Shown piece by piece: positions 28,501 through 36,783 of a DNA stretch of 64,000 nt. The stretch's first letter is position 1, and every line of letters starts with the position of its first letter. The notes below the pieces were generated by a model. The model was not told the DNA's origin, ran no database searches, and was given only the letters and a program-made list of their open reading frames with translations. The position numbers were made by a program, and so were the translations under genes. Source of the DNA: JAEINY01 sp942490535 (lineage in GTDB: Bacteria; Bacteroidota; Bacteroidia; Bacteroidales; Marinilabiliaceae); NCBI GenBank assembly GCA_942490535.1, contig CALNXQ010000003.1, forward strand, positions 186,001-250,000. The letters run 5' to 3'.

Positions 28501-29259
28501 TTTCGAGAAATCCGCCGTTTCGTCCAACCCATATTGACTAAACAAACGCGGATGCTCATCCCGATACTTTTGATCAAAGATCAACTCCAGTAAATTGGGC
28601 GTTTGTGATTGCGCTATTTTCAACAAACAAAAGGCTTCCAGCTCATTGAGGCTATTGGAAACGACCTTTTCAGACGAGGACACAAACACTTTTCCATTGT
28701 CATACTTAAAGGTTACCTTGGCCTCATCCACGTAAGGCGTGTCCAGCGTGAAATGAATTTTGTTTTCGTGTACCAGAAGGCTCGTAATACGGCCGTTTCC
28801 GTATCCGTATTTAACATCTCGAAAGGCACTGTAGGAGGATAAATCTTCAATTTGACCTTCCGTAATATCGGTATAATCACGTAACTCCAATCCCCATTCA
28901 GGGCGCTCTGCCGCTGGTGCCAATGCACTTTCAGCGCGTCTGCGGTTCATTCCGGTTTCAACATCGGCATCCACATCCACCAGGTACAATAAAGCTGCCA
29001 CAGCATGCTTACACACACTTCCACCGGCATAACGGCAGTTACACGACGTCTCCGCATGCCGGCTATTCAAATCCCGGATTTGCAACTTATACATTTTGGA
29101 GCCTTTGACGGAAAAAATCCAGGTATCCAGATCTTTCCGATACAATTGCAAAGTCACCCGTCCATCCCGATACAACTTCTTACCTTTTTGCTTCACTGTA
29201 TCCATCGTATAAAAATCGATGAACTCAGTGATGTATTCTCCTAACTCTTGCTTTGCCAT
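25522..29259 (-). CDS. SNF2-family helicase with N-terminal SWIM zinc finger
   Basis: The 1245-residue protein starts with a SWIM zinc finger (CxCx7CxH: C73, C75, C83, H85). The C-terminal 480 residues form the SNF2 ATPase: Walker A DDMGLGKT (about 808), the DESQ box (about 903; the classic DEAH-like position), SGTPIENS, then FILRRTKEKVASELPPKTE, and motif VI in ENQAIDRCYRIGQ. The middle part is the long bacterial SNF2 N-terminal region. Such proteins are ATP-driven double-stranded DNA translocases; the bacterial role is usually thought to be transcription recycling (as RapA) or repair. It is a single gene with its own terminator and no modification or nuclease partner, so I do not call it a defence system. 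Confidence 0.92.
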   Translation of the reverse strand: MAKQELGEYITEFIDFYTMDTVKQKGKKLYRDGRVTLQLYRKDLDTWIFSVKGSKMYKLQIRDLNSRHAETSCNCRYAGGSVCKHAVAALLYLVDVDADVETGMNRRRAESALAPAAERPEWGLELRDYTDITEGQIEDLSSYSAFRDVKYGYGNGRITSLLVHENKIHFTLDTPYVDEAKVTFKYDNGKVFVSSSEKVVSNSLNELEAFCLLKIAQSQTPNLLELIFDQKYRDEHPRLFSQYGLDETADFSKYFQFGFDHEQGLIALPTDFSRGILPLAENDQLVQGMLQRLDKDTLFLEAIENMDKQEREMGFVLSLINPSAIYGPTDRCFILMPLIGKPNKDHTILGSHVEDYDGNAHEYVVKRSGGADELMAIQESYSATADEANRFQLQKRSMELLAKEKHVYLRPGNFYGKLKKSDLRRIAVSGHEVEVNYQVTQDDTFVALELKLSINGEVMELSAIDKDQSGEFIYHINNAYYIATDFRAATLINNYAAPLKMVIGHKDQFLKQIIQPLATQVDMLFDAGVYNLETVELDFQKKQVFLSEKKQHLIITPKVQYHHGQSVQLNTHGNVLVEEEEQWVQYKRNFELEQDFVDFIASLHASFEAQKSHKLFHIHHQEFSREMWFYKFFDILQMNNVEVYGLKDLKGFKYSPHKGHVSTSVSSGQDWFEVNIQVTFGDNKVKLSDIRKAVLNNQRYIQLKDGSVGILPTEWFHKFEKYFRHGEIQDDKLAVSKLRFSIIDDLFDNIDDEQMLEELNEKRKKLAAFTQIAQTSIPEEITAELRPYQKEGLNWLNFLHEMKWGGILADDMGLGKTLQILTFVQHLVKENKMPNLVVIPTSLLFNWENEINKFAPTLNALYHYGTFRAADTAEFDQYDLIFTTYGTLLRDVQMLSQFQFNYVILDESQAIKNPASRRFKAANLLKANNRIALSGTPIENSTFDLYAQMSFVNRGFLGAMTGFKENFSNAIDKDGDEARAAELQRLINPFILRRTKEKVASELPPKTEDVIICEMEPAQRKVYDAYRNRYRDQLLGNVEAEGIGKTKMMVLEALIRLRQICDSPVLLKDEKIDVTESVKIREIIQHITDKTAKHKILIFSQFVQMLKLVKDELVSRSIPFEYLDGKSTSVQRERSVNNFQEDEELRVFLISLKAGGTGLNLTAADYVYILDPWWNPAVENQAIDRCYRIGQDKKVFAYRMICKNTVEEKILKLQAKKKKIAGDIVQTDENIMKTLDVTDIQELFS

Positions 29260-29457
29260 TTTCCAAATACCTTTCGGATTAAACCAAGCTGCAAAAATAA
29301 TAACTGCCGCGCGGACTCTCCCAGAAACTATCTTTTTTTTATTAGAAATAATTTAAGTATGTTGACTGGGGTTCATCTCCAGGCGCAAAAAGAACGGATT
29401 TGAACAAATCACCCCTGAACAAATTGATGCCCGTCGGGTTTACATTGCTAAAAATTT

Positions 29458-29465
29458 TAACTTTG
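29458..29465 (+). promoter_or_regulatory. -7 box of the 162-residue barrel gene
   Basis: TAACTTTG matches TAnnTTTG and lies 24 bases before the ATG at 29490. A TTT rather than a TTG is at the -33 position, so the match is partial. Confidence 0.4.
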
Positions 29466-29489
29466 TCATTCAATAAAACTCTACTTATT

Positions 29490-29978
29490 ATGAAGAAGTA
29501 CATGTTAGCTGTTATCGCAGTTGTTTTTAGTATGGGAGCCATGGCTCAAACACATGATCACGCCATTGGTGCCCGATTTGGAGGCGGAAATGCCTTTGGA
29601 GCAGAGTTCACTTATCAAATGGGTCTCTCCAATGTGAACCGTCTGGAATTAGACCTGGGCCTGACCGCTCACAGCAACTATTCAGGCTTTAGTTTGGCTG
29701 GCGCTTACCATTGGCTTTTTAATATCGAAGGTGGCTTTAACTGGTACGTCGGACCAGCGGCTTCCATCGGCTCCTGGAGTTATAAGAGCAGTTATGATAC
29801 CACAAAGGATGATGGTTTCTATTTAGGCCTTGGCGCCCAAGGTGGTGTGGAGTACAATTTTGATGAAATTCCACTTCAACTAAGTGTGGATTCACGTCCT
29901 CAAATTCCAATTGGTGCTGCATACAATGATTTCTATTTTGGTGTGGCCTTTAGTGCCCGTTACACGTTTGGAAAATAA
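29490..29978 (+). CDS. Small outer-membrane beta-barrel protein
   Basis: The start at 29490 gives a signal peptide (MKKYMLAVIAVVFSMGAMAQ); a frame start at 29400 would put 30 residues before it and is rejected. The 162-residue protein has alternating short hydrophobic beta strands with Gly and aromatic residues (GARFGGGNAFGAEFTYQMG, FYLGLGAQGGVEYNFDEIPLQLS) and ends VAFSARYTFGK, close to the aromatic C-terminus of outer-membrane barrels. This suggests an 8-stranded OmpW/OmpX-like barrel. It stands alone between a divergent helicase gene and a convergent DUF4251 gene. No precise role can be given. Confidence 0.7.
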   Translation: MKKYMLAVIAVVFSMGAMAQTHDHAIGARFGGGNAFGAEFTYQMGLSNVNRLELDLGLTAHSNYSGFSLAGAYHWLFNIEGGFNWYVGPAASIGSWSYKSSYDTTKDDGFYLGLGAQGGVEYNFDEIPLQLSVDSRPQIPIGAAYNDFYFGVAFSARYTFGK

Positions 29979-30002
29979 ATCCATCGGGTTATAAAAAACA
30001 AG

Positions 30003-30031
30003 AAAGGGTGTCCCGTTGTTGGACACCCTTT
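30003..30031. terminator. Bidirectional terminator between convergent genes
   Basis: GGGTGTCC and GGACACCC pair perfectly around a 7-base loop, with A-rich sequence on the left and TTTTCT on the right, so it can end both the barrel gene (+) and the DUF4251 gene (-). Confidence 0.8.
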
Positions 30032-30051
30032 TCTATTACTATTTCAATTCC

Positions 30052-30567
30052 TTATTCTTCTTTTTTATCCACCTTTACAATGTCCCCCTGGTAACTGATG
30101 TGGCTGCGATTGTTACTGGTGATACTGACCGATGAACTGCCATTATAGCCGATGTCCATGGTTACTTGATAGGTATCTTTATCGCGCACTTCAAAGGTTA
30201 TAAGGATCTTTTGCTTCTTCTCATTCACTTCCATCTTCTTATTCAACATTTCACCATTGAATTTAATGCCGCCGTCACCACCATAGGTAGCCGTATAGGC
30301 ACGGCCAAAATACGGCAGGTCCCCTTCAGCGTTCGCTTGCTTAAACGTGATGAACCCATAATTCGTGGTGAGGTCGATGGACCGCCCGCCCTGTGGGAAA
30401 GCCCTGGTTGCTTCAAACTTGAAATCCCCTTTATTAATCAACTCAATGGTTTGCGCCAGCTGCTCTTGCCGGATCTCTTTTTTGCTTTTCTTCTCTTGTG
30501 CGGAAAGCGTGAACGTTATACTTATCATCACAACTAACGCGAAAAGTGTTCTAATAATTGCTTTCAT
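30052..30567 (-). CDS. Secreted DUF4251-family protein
   Basis: A 171-residue protein with a signal peptide (ALVVMISITFTLSAQ) followed by a Lys/Glu-rich helix and a beta-rich domain. The phrases FEATRAFPQGGRSIDLTTNYGF and DLPYFGRAYTATYGGDGGIKF are those I associate with DUF4251, a Bacteroidota periplasmic or surface domain of unknown function. It lies divergent to the CxxC mini-protein gene. Seen: signal and domain pattern. No function can be inferred from context. Confidence 0.8.
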   Translation of the reverse strand: MKAIIRTLFALVVMISITFTLSAQEKKSKKEIRQEQLAQTIELINKGDFKFEATRAFPQGGRSIDLTTNYGFITFKQANAEGDLPYFGRAYTATYGGDGGIKFNGEMLNKKMEVNEKKQKILITFEVRDKDTYQVTMDIGYNGSSSVSITSNNRSHISYQGDIVKVDKKEE

Positions 30568-30618
30568 AACTATTTGATTTTAATTTTGTCGTCGTTCGAA
30601 TATCAGAAACCAAAAGAC

Positions 30619-30816
30619 ATGCCAAAAGATAAACAAAAAAACATAACGAAGATTTGTTTCTGCTGTAAAAAGCCGCTTATGGAAACGCCCCTGGCCGTTA
30701 ATGCCACTGTCAATCTTCCGGTATGCCAAGCATGTAAAGATACAGACAAAGAGAAACAAGCCGAAAAAGACATATGGGAAAGTCTGGCCGATGACTTTGT
30801 TTGCGGATGCATTTAA
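30619..30816 (+). CDS. CxxC zinc-ribbon-like mini-protein
   Basis: The 65-residue frame from ATG 30619 has two Cys pairs (ICFCCKKP near the start and CQACKD in the middle) that could bind one zinc ion, then an acidic Lys/Glu helix, and ends with FVCGCI. An in-frame ATG at 30574 is less likely because it overlaps the expected promoter of the divergent gene. It lies 17 bases before the next barrel gene and may share its transcript. I do not recognise the family. Being so short, it may be a real gene or a chance frame; the double CxxC favours real. Confidence 0.5.
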   Translation: MPKDKQKNITKICFCCKKPLMETPLAVNATVNLPVCQACKDTDKEKQAEKDIWESLADDFVCGCI

Positions 30817-30833
30817 TTTCAACCTAAATACAA

Positions 30834-31361
30834 ATGAAAAAGATTACCTTAACCACGATTTTCTTATTGTTCACCCTTCTTTTGAGTGCCCAAAACAATA
30901 CAGCCGCAAAACCCTTTCGGGAAAAGCTCTATACAGGTGGTCAGTTTGGCGCTACTTTCGGCACTTACACCAATTTAATGATCAGTCCGATGATTGGGGC
31001 CCGCTTCAGTGAAAAAATTTATGCCGGACTGGGCCTTGAGTACCAATACACCAAAGATAAACATTACTCGCAACCTAAAACCTACAATCAAATTGGGGCC
31101 CGGTTATTTTCGCAATACAACTTTGCCCCCAAACTGTTTGCCCATACTGAATTGGCTGGTTTAAGCATGGAGTATTACAACCTCTCCTCCAAGAGCCGTA
31201 ATTTTGTCCCTTTCTTTTTTATGGGCGGAGGCTATCGCCAACAACTATCGCCCCGTAGCTTTGTATCCTTCCGGGTAGTATTTGATGTATTGCAACACAA
31301 AAATTCACCTTATTCGGCCTGGGAACCCATTTTTAGTATTGGATTTGGGGTGGGGATTTAG
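30834..31361 (+). CDS. Outer-membrane beta-barrel protein, porin-like
   Basis: This 175-residue protein begins with a signal peptide (MKKITLTTIFLLFTLLLSAQ) and continues as a beta-barrel-like chain with aromatic girdles (GGQFGATFGTYTNLMISPMIG, FFMGGGYRQQLSPRSFVSFRVVF) ending IFSIGFGVGI. It resembles small Bacteroidota outer-membrane proteins of unknown role. It follows the CxxC mini-protein by 17 bases and ends in a clear terminator shared with the SusD gene of the second uptake locus. Confidence 0.7.
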   Translation: MKKITLTTIFLLFTLLLSAQNNTAAKPFREKLYTGGQFGATFGTYTNLMISPMIGARFSEKIYAGLGLEYQYTKDKHYSQPKTYNQIGARLFSQYNFAPKLFAHTELAGLSMEYYNLSSKSRNFVPFFFMGGGYRQQLSPRSFVSFRVVFDVLQHKNSPYSAWEPIFSIGFGVGI

Positions 31362-31385
31362 AAAACATTGTTTTAAGTATAGATA

Positions 31386-31417
31386 AAAAAAAGCTGCCCT
31401 TTTGAGGCAGCTTTTTT
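31386..31417. terminator. Bidirectional terminator
   Basis: AAAAAAGCTGCC and GGCAGCTTTTTT pair perfectly around a short loop. It can end the barrel gene on the plus strand and susD of the second uptake locus on the minus strand. Confidence 0.85.
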
Positions 31418-31439
31418 AATTTTGAGACTAAATCAATAT

Positions 31440-33224
31440 TTACTGGGCATCCCACCAAACTCTTGATTTATAATTATCCCCTTCACTTAATCGTTTAACA
31501 GCAGCTTCGTAATTTGCTGCATTTTTAGCCGACTCATTGCCGGGATACATCATTCTTCTAGGTCTTACACCTTCATTATCTCCACCATTATGAAATTCAA
31601 TTTCTTTTGTTTCAATAACCGTCGATAAATCTACATCATCGCCATTTTTGGCATATACATTAACCAATCGGTTCTTATCTACATTTGCTTTTACAATAGT
31701 TGGGAAACCTGTTCTTCTCCACTCAGCAAAGGCTTCATAACCATCAGCAATAAATGATTTCCACTTTTCAGTAGCAATCAATTCTAATGCTTTTGAATCA
31801 TCCCAAACGATGTTTTCATTAGTGATGTAATTATCCACTCCTTGCTCGAAATCAAAATCAGCTAATTTCATCGCTTCCTCGGTAATACTTTTACCAGGAT
31901 ACAAATCAGGAACCACGGTCATTGCAGCACGAATTCCCTCTTCATAGTGTTTCTGACCATCTGTAGCACCCCAACCACGAACAGCTGCCTCAGCCAACAG
32001 AAATTTAACTTCGGCAAAGGACATTACAACCGTAGGTGCCAGACGCGCCATCACAGTATTCTGATTCAATACGGTATACACCTCATTAATATCTCCGTCC
32101 GCTCCAATTTGATAAGTCTTACCTTTCACAGCCTCATACTCATCTTTCTCATTCTTGGTATAATACTTTACTGTGTAATCATTGGAGCTCCCAGCAGGAT
32201 AACCAGCATAATAAACAGAATCTACCCAAGCTTCATTCAATTCGGCTTCCTTTTCAAAAGCATCAAAACCTTCTTCTGGCTTTACATAAACAGGCATATA
32301 AGAGTCAGCAGGGTTTAACCAAGCCTTGGCAAAATACTGAAACATACGAGGATCCCGAGAATCTTTCATCATATCCATAAGCTCCTCAGAAGGATATTGA
32401 CGACCATTTTGAGCCCAAAAGCCATTGGACGTACCATTTTGATGTATTCCCCATTCGCCACCTGCATCCACATGATAAATATGGGCAATGTCAGCTTTGG
32501 AAGTCATAACACCGGCTTGAATTGCAGAAGTTGCAGCACTTTTGGCCAATTCCGAATCAGCTTTTGCTAAACGCATGGCCAAACGCAATTTAAGAGAATT
32601 AGTAAAACGCTTCCACTTTTCCACATCCCCTTTGTACATGATATCTTGTTCACCAAAAGTCAATGTGTTCTCAACATTGAATTGATCATTAGCTTCGGTA
32701 AGCTCATTAATCATATCCGTATAAATATCTTGTTGCTTATCATACTCCGGCAACACAATATTTTCGATGTAACCTTTACCAGCCTGAGAATATGGAATAT
32801 CTCCATATGCATCTGTTAAACGCAAATAATAAAGTACCCTCATGACTCTTGCAGACGCTATCAAATTAGCACTTGCTACCTGATCTTCTGTACTCAGCCG
32901 AAAAAGAATATCTTCAATATCCTTAATTTCACCTTTATAGGCATCATTCCATAATGCACTATTGTACTCATCATTGAATTTAAATCCACGCCCTACTGAA
33001 ATTGCGGACATCGTCAATCCACTAAATGGAGATAACATTATCAAATTACCACGCCATTCAGAAGGTCTTCTGGATGTATAAACAAGTTGTGAATGGGTAA
33101 ATACATACTTGGTATGTATTTCAGTAGCTTTCAATGGGTCCTGATTCATTTCCACAAAATCATCAGTACATGCTGTCGTCCCAAGGATAGCTATCATTAA
33201 TAGGTATAAAAATCTATTTTTCAT
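31440..33224 (-). CDS. susD: SusD-like lipoprotein, second uptake locus (SusD_2 type)
   Basis: A 594-residue lipoprotein (signal ending LGTTAC, Cys 19) with CTDDFVEMNQDPLKAT at the start. Phrases such as VMRVLYYLRLTDAYGDIPYSQA, LKLRLAMRLAKADSELAKSAA and FIADGYEAFAEWRRTGFPTI match the SusD-like subgroup often named SusD_2 rather than the first SusD here. It would gather a substrate for the adjacent SusC. The gene follows susC by 18 bases. No enzyme genes follow on either side, so the substrate is unknown and could be a peptide or small glycan. Symbol is used in the family sense only. Confidence 0.9.
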   Translation of the reverse strand: MKNRFLYLLMIAILGTTACTDDFVEMNQDPLKATEIHTKYVFTHSQLVYTSRRPSEWRGNLIMLSPFSGLTMSAISVGRGFKFNDEYNSALWNDAYKGEIKDIEDILFRLSTEDQVASANLIASARVMRVLYYLRLTDAYGDIPYSQAGKGYIENIVLPEYDKQQDIYTDMINELTEANDQFNVENTLTFGEQDIMYKGDVEKWKRFTNSLKLRLAMRLAKADSELAKSAATSAIQAGVMTSKADIAHIYHVDAGGEWGIHQNGTSNGFWAQNGRQYPSEELMDMMKDSRDPRMFQYFAKAWLNPADSYMPVYVKPEEGFDAFEKEAELNEAWVDSVYYAGYPAGSSNDYTVKYYTKNEKDEYEAVKGKTYQIGADGDINEVYTVLNQNTVMARLAPTVVMSFAEVKFLLAEAAVRGWGATDGQKHYEEGIRAAMTVVPDLYPGKSITEEAMKLADFDFEQGVDNYITNENIVWDDSKALELIATEKWKSFIADGYEAFAEWRRTGFPTIVKANVDKNRLVNVYAKNGDDVDLSTVIETKEIEFHNGGDNEGVRPRRMMYPGNESAKNAANYEAAVKRLSEGDNYKSRVWWDAQ

Positions 33225-33242
33225 CTGATACTACTTTTGCAA

Positions 33243-36200
33243 TTAAAATCTTAAGTTAAGGCTAAAACCAAAGGTCTTAGTACTGGCAATCGCAGAATGC
33301 TCAAGGCCTTGACCATTACCTGAAGTATAAGCAAAGCTCTCAGGATCAACATTGTCAGTTTGCTTATAAAAATAGAATAAATTTCTACCTGAAACTGCAA
33401 TAGAAGCACCTGTCAATGGCGTTTTCTCTAACAATGACTTTGGTAAGGTATACTTCAATGAAAGTTCGCGCAACTTAACAAAGTCAGCACCATAGATGAA
33501 TTGCTCATCCACACGTGCGATACGACCGTAATAGTCTTCCGGCTTCACATTCTTTGCATTGGCTTCATAAGTAATTACCCCATCATTTTCAACTTCAACA
33601 ACACCTGCCGGAACAAATGAATCATCAGCAATAAATTCAGCACGACCTGGTAAGGTATTCTTATGCTTACCACCAGAATAAGCACCTGCTTCAGAACCAG
33701 CATAGAATTCGCCACCTACTCTTAAATCAACAAGAGCACGAAGTGAAATCCCTTTATAGGTGAAAACATTATTTACCCCCATCATCCAATCAGGTGTAAC
33801 ATTACCAATGACCTCTTTTTGATCTGACAGCTTTGGCAGACCACTTGAATCCATAATAATATTTCCATTTGGATCTTTCTGATAAGTATGACCATAAATG
33901 GTACCATAAGCATCGCCTGCTGTAGCACGAACAGATACTGTACTGTTAGTACCTGCACCAGACATTAAACTATACACTTCAACTTCATCAGTTAAAGCAA
34001 TCACTTTATTGCTGTTTTTACTGAAGTTAAAATTTACATCCCAATTAAAACCAGATTTAGTTTTAACTGGTGTAGCGTACAACATTATTTCATAACCTTT
34101 ATTCTCAATCTCACCTGCATTTACCCAGACACGATCGTAACTTGTAGAAGAACTAACACCAATGTCCAATATTTGATCAAAAGTATTTTGTTTATACCAA
34201 GTAAAATCAAGTCCCAGACGATTGCTGAAAAATTTCAAGTCAGCTCCAAACTCAACAGACTCGGTTCTTTCTGGCTTTAAATCGTAAAGAGGACTCGAAC
34301 CATTAGAAATATTTCCGGCAGTAATGCCATCGTGTGTGTTCGAATCCAGATTATAATTTAAAAATAATGTATAAGGATCAGTATCACTTCCTACCTCTGC
34401 CCAAGAACCACGAATTTTGGCAAAAGAAACAAACATTGGCATATCAATAATCTCGTTCAAGATAAGGCTTGAACTTACCGAAGGGTAGAAATATGACCAG
34501 TTTTCCTTTGGCAAGGTCGATGACCAGTCATTACGAGCAGTCATCTCTAGGTAATAGAAATTCTTATATTGTAATTGAAGAGATCCAAATACGGACTGAA
34601 TTTCTTTTTCATAGATTGACTTTCTATGCGTATTGTTTTTTCCTGAATTAACATTCTGAAGGTCATCAAACTCAAAATCTTGACTTCTCATGTATTTATT
34701 CTCACGTAATTTATACATGCGATTAGCACCTACATTTGCCGACACATTGAAATTCTCATGTACTTTCTTATCAAATGATAATAAAGCATCAAAATTATCC
34801 TCGCGACTGAATTGAGTACTTTCCTCCACATGACCTTTCTGACCAGGTGTTTGACGCGGAACAATACCATATTGCTGACGGGTGTAAAAATCTGTACCCG
34901 CACGCATCATAAATTTCAAATAAGAAGTTAACTCAAGATTTAAAGAAGTAAAACCAAATACACGGTTTCTCTCATCAGAATTTTGAATTTCATTCACATA
35001 CCAGTATGGGTTTGAACCCTGTTCAGTATAGCCAACCGGGTAACCATTCTCATCTTTATAATTTTTCAACCAATTAATATCATATGTATTAGGAAGACTA
35101 TTAATGTAGCTTAATACATTGAATGGACTTGCTCCTGTAATCGGTCTGTTATCAGCATTTTCCTTTACGTAGCTAATCTTACTATCAATGGAAATCTTTT
35201 TTGCTTGGTCCAGAAACATACCACCACGAAATGATACGTTATTCCTTTTGAAATCTGTATTAGGTACAATTCCAGTTGAATTCAAGTTCGCAAAAGAGAA
35301 TCGATAATGCGTTCTTTCAGATGCACCATTTATTGAAACAGCATTGTTAATATTACGTCCCAGGTCGTAAAACTCTTTGTAGTTATCGTAAACCTGAAGT
35401 TTTCGAGTTTCACCATCAAAGAATACGGCATCTTGCCCCTCAATTTTTGGCCCCCACATTGAATGCTGACTATATCTTTCTTCTTCCGTCTGAGGCAATT
35501 TACCTTCTATACCATGGGCATAAGTAGTTTGATAATCAGGATAAAGAGCTGGCGTTTCAAACATTACAGAACTACTAACACTTACTCCCAATCCATTTGC
35601 AGACTTTGATCCTTTTTTTGTAGTAATTAAAATTACCCCATTGGATGCTCTTGAACCATATAATGCGGTCGCTGCAGGCCCCTTCAAAACATTCATTGTC
35701 TCAATATCATCGGGGTTGATACTGCTGATACCATCACCTGAATCAATTCCACCATGATCCTTATTTTCAGCATTAGAGTCTATGTCATTAATAATAGGTA
35801 CGCCATCAATAACATATAGTGGTTGATTATTTTTATTCAAAGATGCCACACCACGAATCACAACACGCGTTGATGCACCCGGACCACCAGATGGCTTAGA
35901 AATCTGTACACCTGCTACTTTACCAGCCAAACCATTGATTACATTGTTTTCTTTAATTGTCGTAATCTCTTCGCCTTTTACTTCTGTAGCAGCATAGCCT
36001 AATGCTTTCTTCTCTCTTTTTATACCCAATGCAGTCACAACCACCTCATCAACAGCCATTACTTCTTCTTGCATCGTCACATCCATTGTGGTTCTTCCAG
36101 CTAGAGCGATCTCCTGCGTTTCAAAACCAATGAAAGAGTAAACCAAAATAGCATCTGCAGGTACATCAAACTCATATTTACCATCAAAATTAGTAATGGT

Positions 36201-36704
36201 ACCGTTTGTCGATCCTTTCACAGATACGTTTACACCGGGTATTCCATATCCGGAATTATCTACGATGGTACCCGACACTTTAACCGTATTTTGCTGTGCA
36301 ATCAAAGCACCTGCTGTTTCGGTTTTGGTGGCTAACGCTTCAGTGTTGTATTCCCTTTTAATGATGATTTGATTTTCATACACTTTAAAAGAAACATCAC
36401 CTAAAACGGTTTTCAACACATCTTCTACTGATTCATTTTTGGCATCAACAGACACCAATTGCGCAGGATCAATTTGTGATTCATTGTACACAAATACAAA
36501 ATCGCTTTGCGATTCTACCTGGCTTAAAAACTCTGAAAGCGTCACATTATTCAGCTTCAGATTCACCCTTTTACCTTTCATTCCACCAGCAGCAAATGTT
36601 GCCGTGGAAAAGAGCCCCAGAAACATCAAGCCGAGTGTGATCGACTTCATAGCATTTCTGGTTCCTTTTAAACTAAAGGAACTCCATTTCCCAATTTTTT
36701 TCAT
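33243..36704 (-). CDS. susC: SusC-like TonB-dependent transporter with STN domain, second locus
   Basis: The 1153-residue protein has a signal region (LGLMFLGLFSTATFAAG), STN domain at about 46-117 (VNLKLNNVTLSEFLSQVESQ), carboxypeptidase-D-like domain at about 143-215 (VSGTIVDNSGYGIPGVNVSV), a TonB-box-like VDEVVVTALG, plug (RGVASLNKNNQPLYVIDG) and a barrel ending FGFSLNLRF. It therefore is a signalling SusC like the PUL1 copy, though the two are only distantly alike. It is paired with susD, fecR and an ECF sigma factor in the same order. Confidence 0.95.
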   Translation of the reverse strand: MKKIGKWSSFSLKGTRNAMKSITLGLMFLGLFSTATFAAGGMKGKRVNLKLNNVTLSEFLSQVESQSDFVFVYNESQIDPAQLVSVDAKNESVEDVLKTVLGDVSFKVYENQIIIKREYNTEALATKTETAGALIAQQNTVKVSGTIVDNSGYGIPGVNVSVKGSTNGTITNFDGKYEFDVPADAILVYSFIGFETQEIALAGRTTMDVTMQEEVMAVDEVVVTALGIKREKKALGYAATEVKGEEITTIKENNVINGLAGKVAGVQISKPSGGPGASTRVVIRGVASLNKNNQPLYVIDGVPIINDIDSNAENKDHGGIDSGDGISSINPDDIETMNVLKGPAATALYGSRASNGVILITTKKGSKSANGLGVSVSSSVMFETPALYPDYQTTYAHGIEGKLPQTEEERYSQHSMWGPKIEGQDAVFFDGETRKLQVYDNYKEFYDLGRNINNAVSINGASERTHYRFSFANLNSTGIVPNTDFKRNNVSFRGGMFLDQAKKISIDSKISYVKENADNRPITGASPFNVLSYINSLPNTYDINWLKNYKDENGYPVGYTEQGSNPYWYVNEIQNSDERNRVFGFTSLNLELTSYLKFMMRAGTDFYTRQQYGIVPRQTPGQKGHVEESTQFSREDNFDALLSFDKKVHENFNVSANVGANRMYKLRENKYMRSQDFEFDDLQNVNSGKNNTHRKSIYEKEIQSVFGSLQLQYKNFYYLEMTARNDWSSTLPKENWSYFYPSVSSSLILNEIIDMPMFVSFAKIRGSWAEVGSDTDPYTLFLNYNLDSNTHDGITAGNISNGSSPLYDLKPERTESVEFGADLKFFSNRLGLDFTWYKQNTFDQILDIGVSSSTSYDRVWVNAGEIENKGYEIMLYATPVKTKSGFNWDVNFNFSKNSNKVIALTDEVEVYSLMSGAGTNSTVSVRATAGDAYGTIYGHTYQKDPNGNIIMDSSGLPKLSDQKEVIGNVTPDWMMGVNNVFTYKGISLRALVDLRVGGEFYAGSEAGAYSGGKHKNTLPGRAEFIADDSFVPAGVVEVENDGVITYEANAKNVKPEDYYGRIARVDEQFIYGADFVKLRELSLKYTLPKSLLEKTPLTGASIAVSGRNLFYFYKQTDNVDPESFAYTSGNGQGLEHSAIASTKTFGFSLNLRF

Positions 36705-36749
36705 AAATTTGAAATGTTTTAATTTTATTTAATTACACTATAGCATTAG

Positions 36750-36777
36750 CGGGGGATGTTTGGCAGAACATGCCCCG
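36750..36777 (-). promoter_or_regulatory. fecR-susC junction hairpin (second locus copy)
   Basis: A strong inverted repeat (CGGGG.ATGTT with AACAT.CCCCG, 10 of 11 pairs, 6-base loop) starts 6 bases after the fecR stop and 45 bases before susC. Its flanks, GAGAAACGGG on one side and CCCGCTAATG on the other, match the PUL1 copy at 23033-23056. The repeat of both position and sequence suggests a shared function in setting fecR and susC levels. Confidence 0.6.
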
Positions 36778-36783
36778 TTTCTC

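Noticed and set aside
25522..29259. SNF2 helicase as part of a phage-defence island
   Set aside because: No nuclease, methylase or other defence partner is next to it. The SWIM-SNF2 protein is a common stand-alone gene in Bacteroidota.
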